Assembly (NCBI GenBank): GCA_031396505.1
Contig: JANNKX010000273.1
Coordinates: 1-7,753, forward strand
DNA length: 7,753 bases
DNA from: JAAFHS01 sp031396505
GTDB taxonomy: Bacteria; Pseudomonadota; Alphaproteobacteria; Rhodobacterales; Rhodobacteraceae
Reading direction: 5' to 3'
Shown here: positions 1 through 5,666 of the stretch, piece by piece
Layout of the letters: every line of letters starts with the position of its first letter
Position numbering within the stretch: the stretch's first letter is position 1
Translations under genes and position numbers: made by a program
Notes under the pieces: generated by a model
Database searches by the model: none
The model's input: the letters and a program-made list of their open reading frames with translations, nothing else
Told to the model about the DNA's origin: nothing

Positions 1-566
1 AGGTTGCAAAGGGGCGGGCGATTTCAATGTTTGACCAATATGCCCACCTTGATGAACTACGCATATTGGCCGAAGCGAGTCGGGAACTGAAAACGCATCT
101 TGGAACCGACTACCTCATCAAGCCGGATGTCGTTGTGATCCGCGAGCCGGAGCCTGATCACACCATCAATGCGAAAGAAATGCTGGTGGATGGAAACGTC
201 GCCAATCGAACCTCACTTCGCATTGCGAACGGCGCAAAACCAACGCTTCATGCCTCGATCAGCTGTAAGTTGACGATCAGATCTGACCGGGTGCAGAATA
301 CGCGTTCCGAGGCGCTGAACCTCGTTCGCAACCGAAAGGGACGATTGCCACACATCGTCGCGGTCACGGCAGAGCCGACGCCCTCGCGCATCGCTGCGAT
401 TGCTCTGGGCACGGGTGACATCGATTGCGTCTACCATTTTGCGCTGCCCGAACTGGTGGAAGTTCTGCGCGAACAAGGCAGAGAGACCCTTGATCTGGTC
501 GAAACGATGATCGAAGGAAAACGCTTACGCGATATCGCCGATCTCCCGCTCGATCTCGTTGTTTGA
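1..566 (+). CDS. NgoMIV-like type II restriction endonuclease, C-terminal part (5' end outside window)
   Basis: Predicted homotetrameric type II endonuclease cleaving double-stranded DNA, probably at GCCGGC, the NgoMIV site. The frame is open from base 3 to a TGA at 564-566. The Met at 27 is probably internal: the eight codons before it continue the similarity to NgoMIV as I recall it (I-S-M-F-D-Q-Y-A-H-L against I-A-R-Y-Q-Q-Y-A-H-L). Counting from that Met, the PD-(D/E)XK-type active site is P33-D34, then S79-C80-K81 and E95. The D-to-K (47) and K-to-E (14) spacings equal those of NgoMIV D140, K187 and E201. The R85-S86-D87-R88 block corresponds to the NgoMIV residues that read the CCGG core. 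About 100 N-terminal residues, including the NgoMIV E70 equivalent, lie outside the window. The reading frame is intact to a normal C-terminus (DLPLDLVV). No methyltransferase is visible here; it should lie upstream. GC content is below that of the neighbours, which suggests transfer. Family assignment is firm; site specificity is inferred. Confidence 0.93.
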   Translation, partial: VAKGRAISMFDQYAHLDELRILAEASRELKTHLGTDYLIKPDVVVIREPEPDHTINAKEMLVDGNVANRTSLRIANGAKPTLHASISCKLTIRSDRVQNTRSEALNLVRNRKGRLPHIVAVTAEPTPSRIAAIALGTGDIDCVYHFALPELVEVLREQGRETLDLVETMIEGKRLRDIADLPLDLVV

Positions 567-670
567 ATGGGTCAGCATCCCCCCACCCCTTAACAAACCC
601 CTAACACCACCCCGTAACCCCTTGATTTCCCTACCCCCAAAACCTGTCCCACCGTGGGACACCCCTTGTA
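567..670. other. Convergent intergenic strip with C-rich (minus-strand G-rich) tract
   Basis: This short gap lies between the stop of the endonuclease and the stop of slyX, which converge. From 579 to 638 the plus strand has C-runs at 579-584, 586-589, 598-601, 610-613, 618-621, 629-631 and 634-638, with almost no G. Read on the minus strand, these are repeated G3-G6 runs separated by short loops, a pattern compatible with a G-quadruplex in DNA or in the slyX 3' transcript. No gene is seen. No classical terminator with a U-tract is present for either gene. Confidence 0.6.
645..661. repeat. Perfect 17-bp palindrome (TGTCCCAC-C-GTGGGACA)
   Basis: Two perfect 8-bp inverted arms surround a single central base. 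It sits 10 bp beyond the slyX stop codon, in the convergent gap. With a one-base centre it reads more like a dimeric protein binding site than an RNA hairpin, although opening the inner pair gives a 7-bp stem with a 3-nt loop. Seen from the slyX transcript the stem is followed by GGTTTTGGG, so it could act as a weak terminator. Function is not established. Confidence 0.6.
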
Positions 671-871
671 TCACCAATGCGGTGGCCTCACATCGGCGCT
701 TGGGGCCTCCCCCCCGCCCGCTTCGCGTCCCGCCTCCCTTGCGGCCAGCATCGCGACCATCCGGGTCAGCCGGTCAATCTCCCCCGCCTGCCGCGCCACC
801 ACATCCGACAGATCCTCCACCCCCCGGATCAGATGGGCGATCCTTTCCTCCAGCACCGCGATCCGGTCCAT
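671..871 (-). CDS. slyX: SlyX family protein
   Basis: Small cytoplasmic coiled-coil protein of 66 residues; the biochemical role of the SlyX family is not known. Residues 5-45 are a heptad-rich helix (EERIAHL, DLSDVVARQAGEIDRL), then a short Ala/Gly/Glu-rich linker and the characteristic C-terminus RPPHW (family form PPHY/PPHW). Both length and ending fit SlyX. I chose the ATG at 871-869 because a GGAGG Shine-Dalgarno (877-881 on the complement) lies 5 nt before it and the conserved part starts directly after. Upstream in-frame ATGs at 883 and 904 would add 4 or 11 residues with no family likeness. The gene is divergent from hisS with a 73-bp gap and convergent with the endonuclease. Confidence 0.85.
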   Translation of the reverse strand: MDRIAVLEERIAHLIRGVEDLSDVVARQAGEIDRLTRMVAMLAAREAGREAGGGEAPSADVRPPHW

Positions 872-885
872 CCCCGCCTCCATCC

Positions 886-914
886 TTGTCGCCCTTGATC
901 CCATCCGCTACAGG
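886..914 (+). promoter_or_regulatory. Candidate hisS promoter
   Basis: TTGTCG (886-891) and TACAGG (909-914) are separated by 17 nt, which is the preferred sigma70 spacing, and the -10 ends 30 nt before the hisS ATG. Match to consensus is partial (4/6 and 3/6). If real, the hisS leader is only about 25 nt. The element lies in the slyX-hisS divergent gap when the 871 start of slyX is used, and would overlap slyX if its 904 start were used. Confidence 0.35.
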
Positions 915-944
915 GAACCCGCCCGCCTTGCGAAGGACGCCCCG

Positions 945-2417
945 ATGCCCGCCGACAAACCCCGCCGCCCCCGCGCCGAGACGCCGAAAGGTTTCCGCGA
1001 CTATTTCGGCGCAGACGTGACCGAACGCAAGGCCATGCTGGATGCCATCGCGGGCGTCTATCACCACTATGGCTTTGATCCCCTGGAAACCAGTGCGGTC
1101 GAAACGGTTGAGGCTTTGGGCAAATTCCTGCCCGACGTCGAACGCCCCAACGAAGGCGTCTTCGCCTGGCAGGATGAGGATCAGGATTGGCTCGCCCTGC
1201 GCTATGACCTGACCGCCCCCCTGGCCCGCGTCGCCGCCCAGTACCGCAACGACCTGCCGTCCCCCTACCGCCGCTATGCGATGGGCCCGGTCTGGCGCAA
1301 CGAAAAACCGGGTCCGGGCCGGTTCCGGCAGTTCTACCAATGCGATGCGGATACGGTCGGGTCCAGTTCGGTCGCCGCCGACGCCGAAATCTGCGCCATG
1401 CTGGCCGATGCGCTGGAGGCCGTGGGGATCGAGCGTGGCGATTATGTGATCAAGGTGAACAACCGCAAGGTGCTGAACGGGGTGATGGAGGTTGCGGGGC
1501 TTGCGAGCGACGACAAAAAGGCGGAGCGGGGCATAGTGCTCCGGGCCATCGACAAGATGGATCGGTTGGGGGTTGAAGGCGTGGCGGCGTTGCTTGGCAC
1601 GGGGCGTAAAGACGAAAGCGGGGACTTCGCTAAGGGCGCGGGGCTGAATGATGCGCAGGCCTATTCAATCTTGGCCTTTATCACTGGTCCGGTCGGTAAC
1701 AACGATGAGAACCTCGGTCACCTTCGGAATTTGGTAGAGGGTTCGGCAACTGGCGTGGAAGGTGTTAGAGAACTTCAGGCTATTTTCGATCAAGTATCAG
1801 CACAAGGATATGATGCAGATCGTGTTCTATTGGACCCCTCTGTCGTCCGTGGCCTCGGCTACTACACAGGCCCCGTGTTCGAGGCGGAACTCACCTTTGA
1901 AATCCTCGATGATAAGGGCCGCAAGCGGCAGTTTGGTAGCGTCGCGGGTGGCGGGCGGTATGATGGGCTGGTCAAACGCTTTACCGGGCAGGATGTGCCT
2001 GCGACGGGGGTTTCGATTGGGGTGGATCGCCTGTTGGCGGCCCTGCGCGCCAAGGGGCGGATGGGGGTGGATACGGCGGGGCCTGTGGTGGTGACGGTGA
2101 TGGACCGGGACCGAATGGCGGATTACATGGGGATCGTGGGCGAGTTGCGCCAAGCGGGCATCCGGGCCGAGGTGTATCTGGGCAACCCCAAGAACTTTGG
2201 CAACCAATTGAAATACGCCGACAAGCGCAACTCCCCTATCGCCGTGATTCAAGGCGGGGATGAGGCGGCCAAGGGCACGGTCATCCTGAAAGATCTGATC
2301 CTTGGCGCAAAGATCGCCGAAAATGCCACGCTGGAGGAATGGAAGGACCGCCCCGCGCAGGTGGAAATCCCCCGTGCCGATCTGGTGGCGGCGGTGCGAC
2401 GGATGCTGGAGCAATGA
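945..2417 (+). CDS. hisS: Histidyl-tRNA synthetase (HisRS)
   Basis: Class II aminoacyl-tRNA synthetase of 490 residues that activates histidine with ATP and charges tRNA-His in the cytoplasm. Start at 945 is set by GAAGGA (932-937), 7 nt upstream, and by the conserved start of the protein (TPKGFRDYF, 13-21); the frame is open further upstream but that stretch is antisense to slyX. Visible landmarks: LRYDLT at 85-90, motif 2 WRNEKPGPGRFRQF at 117-130, the HisRS signature with R302 (RGLGYYTG, 302-309), GGGRYDG at 335-341, motif 3 GVSIGVDRLL with R362, and an anticodon-binding domain from about 378 to the end. LRYDLT in place of the usual bacterial LRPEGT and the GPGRFRQF motif-2 loop mark the alphaproteobacterial type, which serves tRNA-His lacking the extra G-1. 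Bases of roughly 1640-1860 have clearly lower GC than the rest. Confidence 0.97.
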   Translation: MPADKPRRPRAETPKGFRDYFGADVTERKAMLDAIAGVYHHYGFDPLETSAVETVEALGKFLPDVERPNEGVFAWQDEDQDWLALRYDLTAPLARVAAQYRNDLPSPYRRYAMGPVWRNEKPGPGRFRQFYQCDADTVGSSSVAADAEICAMLADALEAVGIERGDYVIKVNNRKVLNGVMEVAGLASDDKKAERGIVLRAIDKMDRLGVEGVAALLGTGRKDESGDFAKGAGLNDAQAYSILAFITGPVGNNDENLGHLRNLVEGSATGVEGVRELQAIFDQVSAQGYDADRVLLDPSVVRGLGYYTGPVFEAELTFEILDDKGRKRQFGSVAGGGRYDGLVKRFTGQDVPATGVSIGVDRLLAALRAKGRMGVDTAGPVVVTVMDRDRMADYMGIVGELRQAGIRAEVYLGNPKNFGNQLKYADKRNSPIAVIQGGDEAAKGTVILKDLILGAKIAENATLEEWKDRPAQVEIPRADLVAAVRRMLEQ

Positions 2418-2655
2418 CGGGGCAGGGCATCTTTGCGGTGGTACTGGCGCCCGATTCGCCAGCTATGGTTAACGGCTTTTCGTCCCGACGCGCGTAGAGA
2501 CGGAAGCAAGATGCGATGAAGACGGAAAGAAGAGTGCAGAAACGCCGCCAAGCCCTTGATGTTACTGGACTGTCCGCCCCCCTGTCGCGGTGGCTGGGGT
2601 GTTGCGTTGACCCTTCCTTAACCCGCCCGCCACCCCGCATCAGGCGTGCCCTGCC
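2418..2655. other. hisS-hisZ intergenic region
   Basis: The gap holds a 6-bp hairpin, CTGGCG (2444-2449) with CGCCAG (2457-2462) and a 7-nt loop, about 27 nt after the hisS stop. A TTTT lies 15 nt further on, too far for a classical terminator. The section 2500-2545 is purine-rich. TTGACC at 2607-2612 resembles a -35 element but has no AT-rich -10 at a suitable distance. No tRNA or histidine-rich leader peptide was seen. A short ORF at 2516-2659 is listed separately. Confidence 0.4.
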
Positions 2656-2659
2656 ATGA
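2516..2659 (+). CDS. Possible 47-codon ORF overlapping the hisZ start (doubtful)
   Basis: An ATG at 2516 opens 47 codons ending in TGA at 2657-2659, which overlaps the hisZ ATG as ATGA. GGAAG at 2502-2506 lies 9 nt before the start. The product is basic at its N-terminus (MKTERRVQKRR) and proline-rich near its end, with no family I recognise and no histidine codons, so it is not a classical his attenuator leader. Its interest lies in position: hisZ has only a weak ribosome-binding site, and an upstream ORF ending at its start could couple translation. It may equally be chance. Confidence 0.17.
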   Translation: MKTERRVQKRRQALDVTGLSAPLSRWLGCCVDPSLTRPPPRIRRALP

Positions 2660-3756
2660 TCACCAAAGCCGTTATCCGGGCCGAGGCCGAGGCGCTGTTT
2701 GCAGCCTTTCAATCTGCAGGCGCGGTGCCTGTGGATGCCGATATCCTGCTGCCCGCCGAAACCCTGCTTGATCTGTACGGCGAAGATATCCGCGGCCGCG
2801 CCTATACAACGCAAGACCCCCTGCGCGGCGAGATGATGCTGCGCCCGGATTTCACCGTGCCCGTGGTGCAGGCGCATATGGCGCATGGGGCAGAACCGGC
2901 GCGCTATACTTATTTGGGCGAGGTCTTCCGCAAGCAGGATACGCTGATGCGCCGTCCCAACGAATACCTGCAAGTGGGGTATGAGGTGTTTGACCGCGCC
3001 GCGCCAGAGGCGGCAGATGCCGAGGTGTTTACTCTGTTTGCCAGCCTGCTGGCACCCCTGCACGTGCAGCCTGCCACGGGTGATATCGGCATCCTGATGG
3101 CCGCCGTGCGCGGCCTGTCGACGACGCCGCGCCGCAAAGCTGCCCTGCTGCGCCATGTCTGGCGGCCCCGGCGGTTTCATGCGCTGCTGGACCGTTTTGC
3201 GGGCCGCGCACCCGTGCCCGCCGCACGTGCAGCGCTTCTGGAACGGCTGGCGACCGATACGCCCGATGCGCTGATTGCGGCGGCCGGGCAGTTTGTCGGC
3301 CTGCGCGATGCGGGTGACATTGCCGCGCGCGCCCGTGCGTTGATCGAGGATGCGAAGGCGGCACCGATTGGCCCTGTGGAAACAGACGCGCTGGACACGT
3401 TGCTGGCGATTGCGGCCCCGGTACCGCAGGCGATACTGCAACTGCGGGCCCTGCGGGACAGGCTTCCATGGATCGCCGATGCGCTGGCGACGCTGACGCG
3501 GCGGATCGGGGCCTTGCAGGCGCGTGGCATTGCGACAGATGCCTTGCCCTTTGCCACGACGCATATGCAATCGACGCTGGAATACTATGATGGCTTTGTG
3601 TTCAGCTTTCACGCCGCCGACCCAAGCCTGCCTGCCGTCGCAAGCGGTGGACGTTATGATGCGCTGACGGCCGTATTGGGGCAGGGGCGGTCGATTCCGG
3701 CGGTGGGTGGGGTGATCCGGCCAAATCTTGTGGCACAACTGAAAGGTCAGCCATGA
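2656..3756 (+). CDS. hisZ: ATP phosphoribosyltransferase regulatory subunit HisZ
   Basis: A 366-residue HisRS-like protein without aminoacylation activity that assembles with short-form HisG into the ATP phosphoribosyltransferase complex and is needed for activity and histidine feedback. It keeps the class II synthetase core: LRPDFT at 62-67, the motif-2-like GEVFRKQ around 88-94, YLQVGYEVFD soon after, and GGRYDAL from 331. It stops just beyond this block and lacks the anticodon-binding domain of HisRS, as expected for HisZ. The ATG at 2656 has only a weak upstream AGG, 11 nt away, but the protein starts at a normal place for the family. Its TGA overlaps the hisG ATG (ATGA at 3753-3756), so the two subunits are probably made in coupled fashion. 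Confidence 0.94.
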   Translation: MITKAVIRAEAEALFAAFQSAGAVPVDADILLPAETLLDLYGEDIRGRAYTTQDPLRGEMMLRPDFTVPVVQAHMAHGAEPARYTYLGEVFRKQDTLMRRPNEYLQVGYEVFDRAAPEAADAEVFTLFASLLAPLHVQPATGDIGILMAAVRGLSTTPRRKAALLRHVWRPRRFHALLDRFAGRAPVPAARAALLERLATDTPDALIAAAGQFVGLRDAGDIAARARALIEDAKAAPIGPVETDALDTLLAIAAPVPQAILQLRALRDRLPWIADALATLTRRIGALQARGIATDALPFATTHMQSTLEYYDGFVFSFHAADPSLPAVASGGRYDALTAVLGQGRSIPAVGGVIRPNLVAQLKGQP

Positions 3757-4463
3757 AAATCGGGGTGCCATCAAAGGGCCGTCTGATGGAACACACGTTC
3801 GCTTGGTTTGGCGCGCGTGGCCTGATGATGCGCAAATCGCCTGACGGGCGTGAATACGCGGGCAGCGTGGACGGCGCGAATGGCGTGGAACTGGTGCTGC
3901 TGTCGGCGGGCGAGATTCCGTCCGAACTGGCGGCCGGGCGTATTCATCTGGGCGTCACGGGTACCGATCTGGTACGCGATAAACTGGCCGACTGGGCATC
4001 GCAGGTGGTGGAACTCGCGCCGCTTGGCTTTGGCCATGCCGATCTGATCATCGCAGTGCCGCAAGTGTGGATCGACGTGGACACGCTTGATGATCTGGAC
4101 GCCGCCGCCGCCGCGTTTCGTGCGACACACGGCCACCGCCTGCGAATTGCCACCAAATATCACCGTCTGGTGCGCGACTTTCTGACGCTGCACGGGGTGG
4201 CTGACTATCAGATTGTCGACAGTCAGGGTGCCACCGAGGGGACAATCAAGAACCTGACGGCCGAGGCAATTGCGGACATCACGTCAAGCGGTGAGACCCT
4301 GCGCGCCAACCATCTGAAAGTGTTGTCGGACGGGTTGATCATGCAATCGCAGGCCATGCTTTACGCTGCACGCGCGGCGGACTGGACGCAGGCGGGGGCA
4401 ATCCTTGATGCGGTGGCCACGCAATTGGGGATCGGCGGGCAACATCGGGTTTTCCGCAGTTGA
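3753..4463 (+). CDS. hisG: ATP phosphoribosyltransferase catalytic subunit, short form
   Basis: Catalyses the first step of histidine synthesis: ATP plus PRPP to phosphoribosyl-ATP and pyrophosphate. At 236 residues it is the short form, which lacks the C-terminal regulatory domain and needs HisZ, encoded immediately upstream. It starts with the typical MKIGVPSKGRL, followed by GVTGTDLV in the first lobe. The segment DSQGATEGT (156-164) and the downstream IADITSSGETLRAN correspond to the PRPP-binding region and family signature, in a form slightly different from the common bacterial one. GAAAGG at 3741-3746 gives a ribosome-binding site 6 nt before the ATG, inside the end of hisZ. A secreted-protein gene follows 12 bp after the stop. 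Confidence 0.95.
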   Translation: MKIGVPSKGRLMEHTFAWFGARGLMMRKSPDGREYAGSVDGANGVELVLLSAGEIPSELAAGRIHLGVTGTDLVRDKLADWASQVVELAPLGFGHADLIIAVPQVWIDVDTLDDLDAAAAAFRATHGHRLRIATKYHRLVRDFLTLHGVADYQIVDSQGATEGTIKNLTAEAIADITSSGETLRANHLKVLSDGLIMQSQAMLYAARAADWTQAGAILDAVATQLGIGGQHRVFRS

Positions 4464-4475
4464 CGCAGGCCGCGA

Positions 4476-4862
4476 ATGGGATACCCTTTGCCGACCATGA
4501 CAAAAGGTTTGCCAACCGTGTTTCGCATCTTCGCCATCGCCGCTGTCATCGCCACGCCCGGATTTGCGCAGGAACTGGCCACAGCGGATGCCATTCGCGC
4601 GGCAATCGCCGGCAATACCGTGATTGGCAGTATGTCGGCATCCGGGGCCTACACCGAATACTATGCCCCCGACGGTACGATTCGCAGTGCCGATTACGCT
4701 GGACGCTGGACGGTTGAGGGTGACGCGATGTGTTTTGCCTATGGTGAGGATCCGGCAACCTGCTGGGGCGTGCAATTGGCCGGCGATCAGGTATCGTGGG
4801 TGGTCAATGGCGTGACCGAAGGGTCTGGCACGATTGTCGCGGGTAACCCGAACGGCTGGTAA
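4476..4862 (+). CDS. Predicted secreted protein of unknown function
   Basis: I do not recognise a named family. The 128-residue product has a signal peptide: with the ATG at 4497 the sequence MTKGLPTVFRIFAIAAVIATPGFA forms a basic n-region, a hydrophobic core and a GFA cleavage site before QELA. The ATG at 4476 would add seven uncharged residues but has a slightly better upstream AGG; the true start is undecided. The mature part (about 97 residues) looks beta-rich, with YYAPDGTIR, YAGRWTVEGD, MCFAYG, TCWGV, VSWVV and a GSGTI...GNPNGW ending. Two cysteines, C86 and C96 (counted from 4476), are ten apart and could form a periplasmic disulfide. It begins 12 bp after hisG and is probably cotranscribed, but nothing visible ties it to histidine synthesis. 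Confidence 0.75.
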   Translation: MGYPLPTMTKGLPTVFRIFAIAAVIATPGFAQELATADAIRAAIAGNTVIGSMSASGAYTEYYAPDGTIRSADYAGRWTVEGDAMCFAYGEDPATCWGVQLAGDQVSWVVNGVTEGSGTIVAGNPNGW

Positions 4863-4876
4863 TCAGCGTTTCCATG

Positions 4877-4909
4877 ATCGGCCATTTCGCGGACGAAAAT
4901 CGGTCATTT
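4877..4909. repeat. Direct repeat ATCGGYCATTT upstream of the atp promoter
   Basis: ATCGGCCATTT (4877-4887) and ATCGGTCATTT (4899-4909) differ at one base, and their starts are 22 bp apart, about two helical turns, so both would face the same side of the DNA. They end about 53 bp before the proposed -35 box. The second copy also lies in a small inverted repeat, AAAAT (4896-4900) and ATTTT (4906-4910). A tandem activator or repressor site is possible; chance is not excluded. Confidence 0.4.
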
Positions 4910-4962
4910 TGCTGCACTGCCGAAATCATCCGCCCGCGTTCACAAAATGCGGCGTTCCGTGG

Positions 4963-4991
4963 TTGCGGGGTGTGCGAGGCTCTGCTAGAGA
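4963..4991 (+). promoter_or_regulatory. Candidate promoter of the atpHAG operon
   Basis: TTGCGG (4963-4968) and TAGAGA (4986-4991) are separated by exactly 17 nt and lie in the gap directly upstream of the ATP synthase genes. This fits a housekeeping sigma70 promoter of alphaproteobacteria. Transcription would start near 4998, leaving a leader of about 108 nt with GC-rich segments (for example around 5050-5070) but no riboswitch that I recognise. The rest of the 4863-5105 gap shows no gene. Confidence 0.55.
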
Positions 4992-5105
4992 CACCCCGAA
5001 ATCAAGACGCATGCCCCTTCGTGTGCGCCCTTGGTGTGGTGTGCCCGATGGGGCCCGCGGCACCAGCGTTAAGAAGGGGTTCATGATAACGGCGGAAGGG
5101 ATGAC

Positions 5106-5666
5106 GTGGCGGAATCAGTTTCGATCTCGACCGGAATTGCCGCGCGCTATGCCGCGGCACTTTTTGAAATTTCCAAGGACGAAGGCGCGCTGAAAGTGCT
5201 TGAGGCGGATGCCGCCGCCTTGGCCGATGCTCTGGCCGTCAGCCCCGAATTGACCGCGATGATTGCGTCCCCGGTTGTGGCCCGCGACGAACAGGGCAAT
5301 GCCATGGCTGCTGTAGCGGCAAAACTGGGCCTGTCCACGCTGACAACAAATACAATCGCATTGATGGCGGCCAAGCGGCGGCTGTTCGTTCTGCCGCAAA
5401 TGGTCACCGATCTGCGCGCGCGCATCGCCAACGAAAAGGGCGAAGTGACGGCAGATGTTACCTCGGCCACACCCCTGACGGCGGCACAGGCACAGGCGTT
5501 GGCGGCCACCTTGAAAGCCAAGGTTGGCAAGGACGTTATATTGAACACGACTGTCGATGACACGCTTATCGGCGGTTTGATCGTAAAGCTGGGCTCGACC
5601 ATGATCGACACTTCGATCAAGGCGCGGCTCGCAGCACTTCAGAATGCAATGAAAGAGGTTGGGTGA
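5106..5666 (+). CDS. atpH: F1F0 ATP synthase delta subunit
   Basis: The 186-residue delta subunit sits on top of the F1 head and joins it to the peripheral stalk (b subunits). The GTG start at 5106 is chosen because GGAAGGG (5094-5100) lies 5 nt before it and the nearby ATGs (5083, 5101) are in another frame. The N-terminal helical domain begins with GIAARYAAALFEIS (10-23) and runs to about residue 110. The C-terminal domain holds the delta/OSCP signature VILNTTVDDTLIGGLIVKLG (144-163) followed by MIDTSIKARLAAL. Length is normal for the family. The stop TGA overlaps the atpA ATG by one base. The gene order delta, alpha, gamma is the F1 operon of Rhodobacter-type bacteria, in which F0 genes lie elsewhere. 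Confidence 0.96.
   Translation: MAESVSISTGIAARYAAALFEISKDEGALKVLEADAAALADALAVSPELTAMIASPVVARDEQGNAMAAVAAKLGLSTLTTNTIALMAAKRRLFVLPQMVTDLRARIANEKGEVTADVTSATPLTAAQAQALAATLKAKVGKDVILNTTVDDTLIGGLIVKLGSTMIDTSIKARLAALQNAMKEVG

Noticed and set aside
654..944. N-terminal extension of HisRS by 97 codons
   Set aside because: The segment is antisense to slyX, lacks HisRS likeness, and a good ribosome-binding site and the conserved N-terminus support the start at 945.
559..1020. 153-codon proline-rich plus-strand ORF
   Set aside because: Its proline content comes from the C-rich gap and from reading antisense to slyX; it also runs into hisS in another frame.
774..1340. 188-codon minus-strand ORF
   Set aside because: Glycine-rich shadow of hisS and slyX in another frame; no family likeness.
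2444..2462. Hairpin after hisS as an intrinsic terminator
   Set aside because: The stem is only 6 bp and is not followed directly by a T-tract; kept only as a description of the gap.
2418..2655. Histidine attenuator or T-box leader before hisZ
   Set aside because: No run of His codons and no terminator/antiterminator pair; T-boxes are not expected in this lineage.
2281..3774. 497-codon minus-strand ORF
   Set aside because: Long open frame opposite hisZ caused by high GC; composition rich in Arg, Gln, His and Gly with no recognisable domain, while hisZ on the plus strand is certain.
4874..5086. 70-codon cysteine-containing ORF in the hisG-side/atpH gap
   Set aside because: It spans the proposed atp promoter and repeat, has no ribosome-binding site and no family likeness.
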